Below are positions 9,481-17,786 of a stretch of DNA of 64,000 nucleotides, in pieces. The DNA is taken from assembly GCF_001612945.1 (NCBI RefSeq), contig NZ_BDBK01000002.1, forward strand, positions 992,001 to 1,056,000, in the 5' to 3' direction. The translations under genes and the position numbers were made by a program. The notes below the pieces were generated by a model, which was not told the origin of the DNA, made no database searches, and worked only from the letters and a program-made list of their open reading frames with translations. Position 1 is the first letter of the stretch, and every line of letters begins with the position of its first letter. This DNA comes from Nocardia inohanensis NBRC 100128. GTDB taxonomy: Bacteria > Actinomycetota > Actinomycetes > Mycobacteriales > Mycobacteriaceae.

Positions 9481-9504
9481 CGTTTTCGCGTTTTCAGGCG
9501 TTTC

Positions 9505-9541
9505 GTGACGCGCGGAAACGCTTGTGTCACATGGGCGAAAC
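9505..9541 (+). promoter_or_regulatory. GlnR box of the narK-nirBD operon
   Basis: GTGAC (9505-9509), GAAAC (9515-9519), GTCAC (9526-9530) and GAAAC (9537-9541) are spaced by 5, 6 and 6 bp. This is an almost ideal double GlnR box (GTnAC-n6-GAAAC twice), 129 bp before the narK start. GlnR is the global nitrogen regulator of actinobacteria and activates nitrate and nitrite assimilation genes. Confidence 0.85.
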
Positions 9542-9669
9542 ATAAGCCCACTTCTCACGCTCTATCCCGGGGAATCGTGAGCAACCGTTGATTTAACGGT
9601 CATTTCGCGCAGCATCGGCGCAATACCGGTTTCCTACCTTTGGGTCATCCAGATTTCAGGAGGGCCCCC

Positions 9670-11148
9670 TTGTTGACGACGCTCAAGCGCAAGCACGACA
9701 TCGAGCACTGGGATGCGGAAGATGTCGAGGCTTGGGAAGCCGGTGGTAAGGACATCGCCCGCCGGAATCTGATCTGGTCGGTCTTCGCCGAGCACATCGG
9801 ATTCTCGGTGTGGTCCATCTGGTCGGTCATGGTGCTGTTCATGCCGACCGATCAGTTCGGCATCGATACCGCCGGGAAGTTCTTCCTGGGCGCGGTGCCC
9901 ACCCTGGTCGGCGGGTTCATGCGAATCCCGTACACCGTCGCCACCGCCAAGTTCGGCGGCCGCAACTGGACCATCTTCAGCGCGCTGGCGCTGCTGGTGC
10001 CGGTGCTGCTGACCCTGTACTTCATCAACCAGCCGGGGACCTCGTTCACGACGTTCCTGATCGTGGCGGCCTTCGCGGGCCTGGGCGGCGGCAACTTCTC
10101 GTCGTCGATGTCGAACATCAACGTCTTCTACCCGCAGCGCCTGAAGGGCTGGGCGCTGGGCATGAACGCGGGCGGCGGCAATATCGGCGTGCCGGTGGTG
10201 CAGCTGATCGGCCTCGCGGTGATCGCGACGCTGGGCAACGCCTACGGCAATGCCTCGGTGATCTGCCTGATCTACCTGGCCCTGGTCATCGTGGCGGCCA
10301 TGGGCGCGGCGATGTACATGGACAACGTCAAGAACCAGAAGGCCGACCTGTCCTACATGCTGAAGGCGCTCAAGGTGCCGCAGTCGTGGGCCATCGCCTT
10401 CCTCTACATCGGCACCTTCGGTTCCTTCATCGGCTACAGCTTCGCCTTCGGTCAGGTCTTGCAGATCAGCTTCAAGGCCGGCGGCGAGACCCCCGCGCAG
10501 GCCGCGCTGCACGCCGCGCAGATCGCCTTCATCGGGCCGCTGCTCGGTTCGCTCGCCCGCCCCTACGGCGGCAAGTGGGCCGACAAGATCGGCGGCAGCC
10601 GGGTCACCCTCTACACCTTCGGCGCGATGACCGCGGCCGCGATCGTGGTGGCGGTGGCCTCCACCATCGGTGACGGGACCGGCAGCCCCAAGGGCGCGGT
10701 GCTGGGCGCCATGATCATCGGTTTCACCGCGCTCTTCGTCATCTCGGGTTTCGGCAACGGGGCCGTCACCAAGATCATCCCTTCCGTGTTCGCGGCGAAA
10801 TCCCGCTCGGTGCCCGGTGATTCGGCCACTCGCGCGGCCTGGGCCCAGAACACCTCCGGTGCGCTCATCGGCTTCGTCGGCGCCATCGGCGCGCTCGGCG
10901 GCGTCGGCATCAACCTGATGCTGCGCACCTCCTACGCCTCCACCAAATCCGCCACCACCGCGTTCTGGGTGTTCATGGCCTTCTACGTGGTGTGCGCGGT
11001 GGTCTGCTGGACGGTCTTCATGCGCCGTCCGAGTGTCCGCTCGCTGGCCTCCGACTCCGACGTCGTCGTCGAGGCCGAGGCCCTGGTGCTGGAGGCCGAA
11101 TCCGGCGCCTCCGCCACCGACTCCACGTCCACCTCCACGCGAGCCTGA
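9670..11148 (+). CDS. narK: nitrate/nitrite transporter NarK, second copy (NNP family)
   Basis: A 492-residue MFS protein with about 12 helices. It has the NNP motif LGGGNFSSSMSNINVFYP, a second motif GFGNGAVTKIIPSVF and GGFMRIPYTVATAKFGGR with the substrate-site Arg. Its C-terminal tail (residues about 465-492) is acidic and Ser/Thr rich. Two adjacent TTG codons (9670, 9673) are possible starts after AGGAGGG at 9658-9664; no ATG fits. It is the first gene of narK-nirB-nirD-nnaR-chelatase, 26 nt before nirB, and lies under a clear GlnR box, so it most likely feeds nitrate or nitrite to assimilation. Confidence 0.9.
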   Translation: MLTTLKRKHDIEHWDAEDVEAWEAGGKDIARRNLIWSVFAEHIGFSVWSIWSVMVLFMPTDQFGIDTAGKFFLGAVPTLVGGFMRIPYTVATAKFGGRNWTIFSALALLVPVLLTLYFINQPGTSFTTFLIVAAFAGLGGGNFSSSMSNINVFYPQRLKGWALGMNAGGGNIGVPVVQLIGLAVIATLGNAYGNASVICLIYLALVIVAAMGAAMYMDNVKNQKADLSYMLKALKVPQSWAIAFLYIGTFGSFIGYSFAFGQVLQISFKAGGETPAQAALHAAQIAFIGPLLGSLARPYGGKWADKIGGSRVTLYTFGAMTAAAIVVAVASTIGDGTGSPKGAVLGAMIIGFTALFVISGFGNGAVTKIIPSVFAAKSRSVPGDSATRAAWAQNTSGALIGFVGAIGALGGVGINLMLRTSYASTKSATTAFWVFMAFYVVCAVVCWTVFMRRPSVRSLASDSDVVVEAEALVLEAESGASATDSTSTSTRA

Positions 11149-11174
11149 CTCGACCAACCGCGAAAGGGACTGTC

Positions 11175-13739
11175 ATGACCCAGAGCATCGAACGCAAGAC
11201 AGCCATCGTCGTCGGCCACGGCATGGTCGGGCACCGTTTCGTGGAGGCCCTGCGCTCCCGTGACGAGGCCGGCGCCTGGCAGATCATCGTGCTCAGCGAG
11301 GAGAAGCTGGCCGCCTACGACCGCGTCGGGCTCTCGTCCTACGTCGGCACCTGGGAGACCTCCGCGCTCGCCCTGCCGGGCAACGAGTACGAGGGCGACG
11401 ACCTGGTCGAGGTGCGCCTCGGTGTGAAGGCCGACAGCATCGACAAGGCCGCCCGCAAGGTCACCACCTCCACCGGCGACGTGATCGGTTACGACGCACT
11501 GGTTCTCGCCACCGGCTCCTACGCCTGGGTGCCGCCGGTGCCGGGCCACGACAGCGAAGGCTGCTACGTCTACCGCACCCTGGAAGACCTGGACGGCATC
11601 CGCGCGGCGGCCGAGGCGGCCGGTCCGGGCGCGGTCGGCCTGGTGGTCGGCGGCGGTCTGCTCGGCCTGGAGGCGGCCAACGCGCTGCGCCTGCTGGGCA
11701 TGACCCCGCACGTCGTCGAATTCAACAACTGGCTGATGCCCGCCCAGGTCGACGAGGGCGGCGGCGCGATCCTGCACCAGCTGGTCTCCGGGCTGGGGCT
11801 GGAGATCCACACCGGCGTCGGCACCTCCTCCATCGAGGCCGATGCGGAGGCCGCGGCCGCCGAACGACTCAAGGTGACCTTCTCCGACGAGACCGAATTG
11901 CGCGCGGCCCTGGTGGTTTTCGCGGCCGGTGTGCGACCGCGCGACGAGATCGCCAAGTCCGCCGGCCTGGAGGTCGGCCCGCGCGGTGGCGTCATCACCG
12001 ACCTGGGGCTGCGGACCTCCGACCCGAACATCTACGCCATCGGTGAGGTCGCCGCGGTCGAGGGTGTCTGCTACGGCCTGGTGGCTCCCGGTTACAGCAC
12101 CGCCGAAGTGGTGGCGGACCGGCTGCTCGGCGGCGCGGGCGAGTTCCCGGGCGCCGATATGTCCACCAAGCTGAAGCTGCTCGGGGTGGACGTGGCCAGC
12201 TTCGGTGACGCGCACGCCAAGACCGAGGGCGCGCTCTCGGTGGTGCTGCACGACGCCGCCAAGGGCACCTACGCCAAACTCGTCGTCTCCGACGATGCCA
12301 AGACCCTGCTCGGCGGCATCCTGGTCGGCGACGCCTCGCAGTACTCGGCGCTGCGTCCGCTGGTCGGCCGCCCGCTGCCCGCCGACCCGGCCGCGCTGAT
12401 CTCCCCGGCCGGTGCGGAACTGGGTGCCGACGCGCTGCCCGACGACGCCCAGATCTGCTCCTGCAACAACGTCTCCAAGGGTTCGATCTGCGGGGCCATC
12501 GCGGACGGGGCTTGCGATGTGCCGGCCATCAAGAGCTGCACCAATGCCGGAACCTCTTGCGGCGGTTGCGTTCCCATGCTCAAGAAGCTCCTGGAGCAGT
12601 CGGGCGTGGCGGTCTCCAAGTCGCTCTGCGAGCACTTCTCGCAGTCGCGCGCCGAACTGTTCCACATCGTGCAGTCCACCGGCATCCGCAAGTTCTCGGA
12701 GCTGATCGCCAAGCACGGCAAGGGCTCCGGCTGCGATATCTGCAAGCCGACCGTGGCCTCGATTCTGGCCTCCACCTCGAGCGATCACATCCTCGACGGC
12801 GAGCAGGCGGCGTTGCAGGACACCAACGATCACTTCCTGGCCAACCTCCAGAAGAACGGCACCTACTCGGTGGTGCCGCGCATGCCCGGCGGCGAGGTCA
12901 CCGCGGAGCAGCTCATCACCATCGGTGAGGTGGCCAAGGAGTTCGACCTGTACGTGAAGGTCACCGGTGGTCAGCGCATCGACCTGTTCGGCGCGCGCGT
13001 CGAGCAGCTGCCGGCCATCTGGAAGCGCCTGGTCGACGTGGGCATGGAATCCGGGCACGCGTACGGCAAATCGCTGCGCACGGTGAAGTCCTGCGTCGGC
13101 TCCACCTGGTGCCGTTACGGCCAGCAGGACTCGGTCGGCATGGCGGTGCTGCTCGAAAAGCGTTACCGCGGTTTGCGTTCCCCGCACAAGCTGAAGCTGG
13201 CCGTCTCCGGATGCGCCCGCGAATGCGCCGAGGCGCGCGGTAAGGACGTCGGCGTCATCGCCACCGAGCACGGCTGGAACCTGTACGTCGGCGGCAACGG
13301 CGGTCTGACCCCGAAGCACGCGGTGCTGCTCGCCGGTGAGCTCGACGACGAGACGCTGATCAAGTACATCGACCGCTACCTGATGTTCTACATCCGCACC
13401 GCCGACCGCTTGCAGCGCACCGCGCCGTGGCAGGAGGCGCTCGAGGGTGGCATGGACTACCTGAAGGCCGTGGTCTGCGACGACAGCCTGGGTATCGCCG
13501 ACGAGCTGGAGGCGGCCATGGCCAAGCACGTCGACGGCTACAAGGACGAATGGGCCGCCGTGCTCGAGGACGAGGGCAAGCTGTCGCGCTTCGTTTCCTT
13601 CGTGAACGCGCCCGAAGAGTCGGACCCGACCATCTCGTTCGACGAGAGCGGCGAGCGCAAGGTGCCCGTACTGCTCGGAATTCCGGACATTCCGGTCGGT
13701 GTGGCGGAAACCGCAGCCGCCGCCACTCAGGGGAAATGA
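11175..13739 (+). CDS. nirB: assimilatory nitrite reductase NAD(P)H large subunit
   Basis: An 854-residue cytoplasmic flavoprotein that, with NirD, reduces nitrite to ammonium. Order of domains: pyridine-nucleotide-disulfide oxidoreductase with VVGHGMVGHRFVEAL near residue 10 (FAD) and VVGGGLLGLEAANAL near residue 156 (NAD(P)H); a BFD-like [2Fe-2S] domain with ICSCNN and SCTNAGTSCGGC near residues 427-465; ferredoxin-like half-domain; and siroheme/[4Fe-4S] domain with Cys near 639 and 645 (SCVGSTWC) and near 679 and 683 (GCARECAEA). All cofactor motifs look intact. ATG 11175 is preceded by AAGGGA. Siroheme would be supported by the chelatase at the operon end. Confidence 0.95.
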   Translation: MTQSIERKTAIVVGHGMVGHRFVEALRSRDEAGAWQIIVLSEEKLAAYDRVGLSSYVGTWETSALALPGNEYEGDDLVEVRLGVKADSIDKAARKVTTSTGDVIGYDALVLATGSYAWVPPVPGHDSEGCYVYRTLEDLDGIRAAAEAAGPGAVGLVVGGGLLGLEAANALRLLGMTPHVVEFNNWLMPAQVDEGGGAILHQLVSGLGLEIHTGVGTSSIEADAEAAAAERLKVTFSDETELRAALVVFAAGVRPRDEIAKSAGLEVGPRGGVITDLGLRTSDPNIYAIGEVAAVEGVCYGLVAPGYSTAEVVADRLLGGAGEFPGADMSTKLKLLGVDVASFGDAHAKTEGALSVVLHDAAKGTYAKLVVSDDAKTLLGGILVGDASQYSALRPLVGRPLPADPAALISPAGAELGADALPDDAQICSCNNVSKGSICGAIADGACDVPAIKSCTNAGTSCGGCVPMLKKLLEQSGVAVSKSLCEHFSQSRAELFHIVQSTGIRKFSELIAKHGKGSGCDICKPTVASILASTSSDHILDGEQAALQDTNDHFLANLQKNGTYSVVPRMPGGEVTAEQLITIGEVAKEFDLYVKVTGGQRIDLFGARVEQLPAIWKRLVDVGMESGHAYGKSLRTVKSCVGSTWCRYGQQDSVGMAVLLEKRYRGLRSPHKLKLAVSGCARECAEARGKDVGVIATEHGWNLYVGGNGGLTPKHAVLLAGELDDETLIKYIDRYLMFYIRTADRLQRTAPWQEALEGGMDYLKAVVCDDSLGIADELEAAMAKHVDGYKDEWAAVLEDEGKLSRFVSFVNAPEESDPTISFDESGERKVPVLLGIPDIPVGVAETAAAATQGK

Positions 13740-13804
13740 CCGCTTAACCGCCTGGAAACAGGACGTCGGTACCAATAGTTAAGGCGTTCGGAGGAGAGTT
13801 ACCG

Positions 13805-14197
13805 ATGACCGTGATCGACACACCCAGCACTGCTACCGCATCCATCGCGGGTTGGACCCAGGCATGCAGACTGGATTACCTGATTCCCGGCCGCGGCGTG
13901 GCGGTTCTGTTGAAGGGTGGCCGGCAGGCCGCCCTGTTCCTGAGCACCGACGGAAACCTGTACGCCGTCGGCAATATCGATCCGTTCGGCCGGGCCGCGG
14001 TGATGTCGCGCGGCATCGTGGGCGATCGCTCCGGTGAACCGGTGGTGGCCTCGCCGCTGCTCAAGCAGGCTTTCTCGCTGATCGACGGCCGCTGCCTGGA
14101 TGACGACACGGCCTCGCTGCCGGTCTACGCGGTGCGCGTGTCGGATGGTGTGGTCGGAGTGTCGAACGAGCCCATCGCGCTGGACGGTGGGGCATGA
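13805..14197 (+). CDS. nirD: nitrite reductase NAD(P)H small subunit
   Basis: A 130-residue Rieske-fold protein that partners NirB. It has the fold but not the Cys-His iron-sulfur ligands, as expected for NirD: FLSTDGNLYAVGNIDPFG replaces the usual ligand loops. AGGAGAG precedes ATG 13805. The 65-nt gap after nirB holds an imperfect inverted repeat (CGCTTAAC and GTTAAGGCG), perhaps an mRNA stabiliser. Its stop codon overlaps the nnaR start (ATGA at 14194-14197), implying coupled translation. Confidence 0.92.
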   Translation: MTVIDTPSTATASIAGWTQACRLDYLIPGRGVAVLLKGGRQAALFLSTDGNLYAVGNIDPFGRAAVMSRGIVGDRSGEPVVASPLLKQAFSLIDGRCLDDDTASLPVYAVRVSDGVVGVSNEPIALDGGA

Positions 14198-16041
14198 CGG
14201 AGACCGACCCTGGAACCCCGCTGGCCGGCTTCACCGTCGGCATCACCGCCGCCCGCCGGGCCGACGAGCTCGGCACGCTGCTCACCCGGCGCGGCGCGAA
14301 TATCGTCACCGCACCGGCCATCCGGATCATTCCGCTGGCCGACGACACCGAGCTGGAGCGGGTGACCCGCCAGCTGGTGGACGAACCCGCGCAGATCACC
14401 GTCGCCACCACCGGCATCGGCTTCCGCGGCTGGATGGAGGCCGCCGAAGGCTGGGGCCTGGCCGAGGACCTGCGCAACACGCTCGGCGAACACCGCATGC
14501 TGGCCCGCGGCCCGAAGGCCAAGGGCGCCATTCGCGCCGCCGAACTCCGCGAGGAGTGGTCACCCGCCTCCGAATCCTCCGCCGAGGTTCTCGATCACCT
14601 GCTGGCTCAGGGCGTCGAAGGCGTGCGGATCGCGGTGCAGCTGCACGGGGCCACCACCGAATGGGAGCCGGTCCCGGACTTCTGCGAGGTATTGCGTTGT
14701 GCCGGTGCGGATGTCGTGCCGGTCCCGGTCTACCGGTGGATTCCGCCCGAGGACCGCACCCCGATGGATCGCCTCATCGAGGGCATTGTCACCGCGGGCC
14801 TGGACTGCGTGACCTTCACCAGCGCCCCCGCCGTGGCCTCACTGCTCATGCGCGCCAAGGAAACCGGTCTGCTCGAGGCCGTCCTGCACGCCCTGCGCAC
14901 CCGCGTCCTGCCCGCCTGCGTCGGACCCATCACCGCCGCACCGCTGGAAGAACTCGGCGTCCCCTGCTCCATGCCCGGCCGCGCCCGCCTCGGCGCGCTG
15001 GCCCGCCACGTCGCCGAGGAACTGCCCCGGCGCGCCAACCGCATCCAGGCCGCCGGCCACATCCTGAGCGTCCGCGGCGGCTGCGTGGTGGTCGACGGCC
15101 AGGTTCGCCAATTGGCCCCCGCCCCAATGGCTTTGATGCGCTCCCTGGCGCGCCAGCCCGGCCGGGTGGTCTCCCGCGAAGACCTGCTCTCCGCCCTCCC
15201 CGGCGGCGGTGACGACACCCACGCCGTGGAGACCGCCATCGCCCGCCTGCGCGCCGGCCTCGGCTCTCCCAAAGCCATCCAAACCGTCGTCAAACGCGGC
15301 TATCGCCTCGCCCTCGACCCGGCCGAATGCGCCGACGACAACCGCTCCGACCCGCCGCACCTGACCGCACCCCACCCGGCCGGGCAGCCCGGATCGAACC
15401 TCAACGCCCGCAACGCTTTCCCGGGCCGTACCCCCGGTCTGGGCAACCGTCCCGACTACACCCGGTCGCAATCCACCCAGCGCCCCGATCGTCCGCTGAA
15501 CGGCGCCGCGCGCCCGGCGGCCGTACCGTCCGCGGGATCGACGCATCCGACGAGCGTGGCCCGTCCGGGCGCATCGTCGCCCGCCGCCCGCCGCCCCTCA
15601 TCCGAGGGCCTGCCCGGACGCCCCGCGAGCACCGGCCTCCCGGCCACGCCGGACATCGCACCCGGCACCGGACCGATTGCCTCCCAACCCCTCCCGGGTC
15701 GCCCCGCGGCCGCTCCGACCCCGGCATCCGCGGCCACCGATCCTGCTGTGGCGCATCCGGTAACGGGCGTCGACCCGGCCGCAGTGCGTGCCGCGCGTGG
15801 TAACGCCGCGGCCACGGGCCGCCCGTCGGCCGTCCCCGGCGCCGCCGCACCGCAGGGCATTCCGGGCGCGCCGGCCGGCACGCCTCACCACCCAGCACCG
15901 TCGGCCGCGGGAAGAGCTGCGGCCCAGCCGATTCCGCCACGCCCCCGGGGCGCGGGTTATCCGGCCCCGTCGTCGCCGGTCTCGGGTTCCGGAGTGCCGG
16001 TGCGCGGGATTCGCCGGGCTCCCATATCGGGGGCATGGTGA
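14194..16041 (+). CDS. nnaR: nitrate assimilation regulator NnaR: HemD-like domain plus winged helix, with long disordered tail
   Basis: 615 residues. Residues about 1-260 form a uroporphyrinogen-III synthase-like (HemD) domain (GFTVGITAARRADEL, TTGIGF, FTSAPAV). Residues about 285-370 form an OmpR-type winged helix (LMRSLARQPGRVVSREDLLSAL, HAVETAIARLRAGLG, VVKRGYRL). Homologues called NnaR in mycobacteria and Streptomyces co-activate nitrite assimilation with GlnR. The family normally ends soon after the winged helix at about 380 residues. Here some 235 residues rich in Pro, Ala, Gly, Ser and Arg follow and are predicted disordered. The tail is in frame and overlaps the chelatase start. Whether the HemD part is catalytic is unknown. 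Confidence 0.85.
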   Translation: MTETDPGTPLAGFTVGITAARRADELGTLLTRRGANIVTAPAIRIIPLADDTELERVTRQLVDEPAQITVATTGIGFRGWMEAAEGWGLAEDLRNTLGEHRMLARGPKAKGAIRAAELREEWSPASESSAEVLDHLLAQGVEGVRIAVQLHGATTEWEPVPDFCEVLRCAGADVVPVPVYRWIPPEDRTPMDRLIEGIVTAGLDCVTFTSAPAVASLLMRAKETGLLEAVLHALRTRVLPACVGPITAAPLEELGVPCSMPGRARLGALARHVAEELPRRANRIQAAGHILSVRGGCVVVDGQVRQLAPAPMALMRSLARQPGRVVSREDLLSALPGGGDDTHAVETAIARLRAGLGSPKAIQTVVKRGYRLALDPAECADDNRSDPPHLTAPHPAGQPGSNLNARNAFPGRTPGLGNRPDYTRSQSTQRPDRPLNGAARPAAVPSAGSTHPTSVARPGASSPAARRPSSEGLPGRPASTGLPATPDIAPGTGPIASQPLPGRPAAAPTPASAATDPAVAHPVTGVDPAAVRAARGNAAATGRPSAVPGAAAPQGIPGAPAGTPHHPAPSAAGRAAAQPIPPRPRGAGYPAPSSPVSGSGVPVRGIRRAPISGAW

Positions 16042-16841
16042 GCACCCCCGCCCTGGTGCTCGTCGCCCACGGGACCAGAAGCACCAAGGGCGTGCAGATG
16101 ATCGCCGAGCTCGCCGAGGCCGTGGCCCGCGAGCTCGGCGCACCGTCTCCCGCGTTCGGTCCGAGCGCGGAGTTGACCGGTGCCGGTGCGGCTTTCGGGG
16201 CCGCATCGTCACCGTCGCGTGGGTTCGCCGCCGACGCGCCGCGCGTACGGACGGCCTTCGTGGATGTCCTCGGCCCCTCACCCGCCGAGGTGCTCCGCGA
16301 CCTGGAAGGCGTTCCGGCCGTACTGGTTCCGGCCTTCCTCGCCTCCGGCTACCACGTCTACCAGGACGTCCCGCGGGAAGTGACGGCGAGCGAGCACGAC
16401 GCCGTCGCGGTCACCCCCGCCATGGGCCCCGATCCGGCCCTGGCCGCCGTCATGCGGATGCGGCTGCGCAGCGCGGGCTGGCGCCCCGGCGACGCCGTCG
16501 TCTTCGCGGCAGCCGGATCCTCCGATGCCCGTGCACGCCACGATGTCCGGCGCGCCGCCGGCCTGCTGGCCGAGCAGATCGCGGCCCCCGTCCGGGTCGC
16601 CTACATCGCCACCGGCGAGCCACGAGTGCCCGAGGTAATCGCAGAACTGCGAGCCGCCGGCGCGAAACGAGTATTCGTCGCCTCATACCTGTTGGCGCAC
16701 GGCCTCTTTCACGAGCGCCTGCACAACGCGGGCGCGGACGGCGTAGCCGAACCCATCGGCGTCCACCCGGCCGTAGTCCGGCTACTGGCCGACCGCTACT
16801 ACGCCGCCGCCGGTACCCTGACCGCCGCACGCGTGGCTTGA
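16035..16841 (+). CDS. sirohydrochlorin chelatase (CbiX/SirB family)
   Basis: A 268-residue class II chelatase related to Rv0259c. LVLVAHGTRSTKG near residue 8 supplies the first catalytic His, VLVPAFLASGYHVYQDVP near residue 98 the second conserved region, and the C-terminal repeat has VASYLLAHGLFHERL. It would insert metal (iron for siroheme, possibly cobalt) into sirohydrochlorin and so complete the siroheme needed by NirB. The start overlaps nnaR by 7 nt, so ATG 16035 or GTG 16038 are translationally coupled. A Pro/Ala/Gly-rich insertion at about residues 40-70 (SAELTGAGAAFGAASSPSRG) separates the first strands. The stop codon is the first TGA of a tandem repeat. Confidence 0.85.
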   Translation: MVSTPALVLVAHGTRSTKGVQMIAELAEAVARELGAPSPAFGPSAELTGAGAAFGAASSPSRGFAADAPRVRTAFVDVLGPSPAEVLRDLEGVPAVLVPAFLASGYHVYQDVPREVTASEHDAVAVTPAMGPDPALAAVMRMRLRSAGWRPGDAVVFAAAGSSDARARHDVRRAAGLLAEQIAAPVRVAYIATGEPRVPEVIAELRAAGAKRVFVASYLLAHGLFHERLHNAGADGVAEPIGVHPAVVRLLADRYYAAAGTLTAARVA

Positions 16842-17053
16842 CCGCCGCACATGGTTTGACCGTCGCACATGGCTCGACGGCCCCGCGTGGCTCGACGGGC
16901 CTGCGTGGTTTGACCGTCGCGCGTGGTTGACGGCCCCGCGTGGCTCGACGGGCCTGCGTGGTTTGACCGTCGCGCGTGGTTGACGGCCCCGCGTGGCTTG
17001 ACTGCGGCATGCGGCTTGACCGCCCCGCGCGTGGCTTGATCGCCGCGCTCAGG
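16819..17053. repeat. 18-bp minisatellite beginning inside the chelatase 3' end
   Basis: About 13 degenerate units of 17-20 bp, consensus TGACCGYCGCGCGTGGCT, start at 16819, 16839, 16857, 16875, 16893, 16911, 16928, 16946, 16964, 16981, 16999, 17017 and 17037. Unit 1 lies in the chelatase coding sequence, and the TGA opening unit 2 is its stop codon. Units 4-6 (16875-16927) and 7-9 (16928-16980) form a near-identical 53-bp higher-order duplication, a sign of recent slippage or unequal exchange. Confidence 0.9.
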
Positions 17054-17076
17054 TCGACCGCGAATTCATTTGTCCC

Positions 17077-17105
17077 GGTGGCCCGCCCGTTCAGGGCGGG
17101 CCACC
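17077..17105 (+). terminator. terminator of the nitrite assimilation operon
   Basis: A perfect 12-bp GC-rich stem (17077-17088 and 17094-17105) with loop GTTCA is followed by GTCTTATCT. It lies just past the minisatellite and ends the narK-nirBD-nnaR-chelatase unit. Confidence 0.8.
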
Positions 17106-17330
17106 GTCTTATCTCCTTCTTGCCTCGAAGCGCGGTTCAGACCGGCCTGTCTCGGGCGTACCGGCTGCCAGCAGGTTTGCTGGGAGATCGCTATGGCGCT
17201 GCGGCGCATCCGAATTCGGTAGCGGGAACGGGATGAAACGAAACGCGGGAAACTACGATGACTTGGCGGTTGCACGATTACGTGCGACTCTCGGGAGAGA
17301 CATTTCCATATTGATCGGGAGGATCCCATC
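17106..17330. other. intergenic region before the small secreted protein
   Basis: The region holds CCAGCA-GGTT-TGCTGG (17168-17183), a perfect inverted repeat, and GCACG-ATTA-CGTGC (17272-17285), another. The second lies about 45 nt before the start and could be an operator. GGGAGG at 17317-17322 is the ribosome-binding site of the next gene. No protein gene is evident. Confidence 0.45.
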
Positions 17331-17552
17331 TTGAAGAAATTCGCTGTCACCGCGGGCCTGTTCGCCGCTGTCGCCGCCGGTACTTTCGGTACCGCTTCGG
17401 CCGAGGACGGCATCATCGGCGCCGACCCGGCGAACGCTTGTGCCTTCTACGGCCTGACCGCCGAGCAGTGCCAGGAAGTCATGACCCACCCGGGCGTCGG
17501 CGCCTCCTTCCAGGGGCAGGCGTGGACCGGTTACACCGGGGTCATTCGCTGA
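17331..17552 (+). CDS. small secreted protein of unknown function
   Basis: 73 residues. A classical signal peptide (MKKFAVTAGLFAAVAAGTFG) ends at TASA, with likely cleavage before EDGIIGADPANAC, leaving a mature peptide of about 49 residues. Two cysteines (NACAFYG and EQCQEV) could form one disulfide. The TTG start is set by GGGAGG 8 nt upstream. It stands alone, with a hairpin after it. Short Cys-containing secreted proteins of this type are common in mycolic-acid actinobacteria, but I recognise no family. Confidence 0.75.
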   Translation: MKKFAVTAGLFAAVAAGTFGTASAEDGIIGADPANACAFYGLTAEQCQEVMTHPGVGASFQGQAWTGYTGVIR

Positions 17553-17576
17553 AACGCGTGAATTTCACAATTCGAT

Positions 17577-17606
17577 TCGGGCCGGTGCCGCTGGGCATCG
17601 GCCCGA
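17577..17606 (+). terminator. hairpin after the small secreted protein
   Basis: TCGGGCCGGTGCC (17577-17589) pairs with GGCATCGGCCCGA (17594-17606) with one mismatch and a GCTG loop. There is no strong T-tract, so it may act as an intrinsic terminator without U-run or as an mRNA 3' protector. Confidence 0.6.
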
Positions 17607-17638
17607 TTCGTGCCCGGTGATCTCCATCACGATTACTA

Positions 17639-17687
17639 GCGATTAGCTATCGCAATGCAACGTTTGCGGGCCTCATCATGCAACGTT
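17639..17687. repeat. small inverted repeat and paired 10-bp direct repeats
   Basis: GCGAT-TAGCT-ATCGC (17639-17653) is an inverted repeat. It is followed by two copies of ATGCAACGTT at 17655-17664 and 17678-17687, spaced by 23 bp (about two helical turns). The layout looks like binding sites 100-130 bp before the SnoaL-like gene. Confidence 0.5.
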
Positions 17688-17786
17688 CACGGCCGGATCA
17701 AGGTCCGATATCGGTGAGCCGAATCGGATTCCCGCTGGCCGGAACCGGCGCGCGGCCGCGGCGGGCCCGCGCGGCAGGATTTGCCC

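Noticed and set aside
15788..16930. 380-codon plus-strand frame over the NnaR tail, the chelatase and the minisatellite
   Set aside because: Very Arg/Pro-rich shadow of two real genes; its end only reflects the in-phase 18-bp repeat.
16842..17053. CRISPR-like array
   Set aside because: Units are 17-20 bp, contiguous and degenerate, with no unique spacers and no cas genes; it is a tandem minisatellite.
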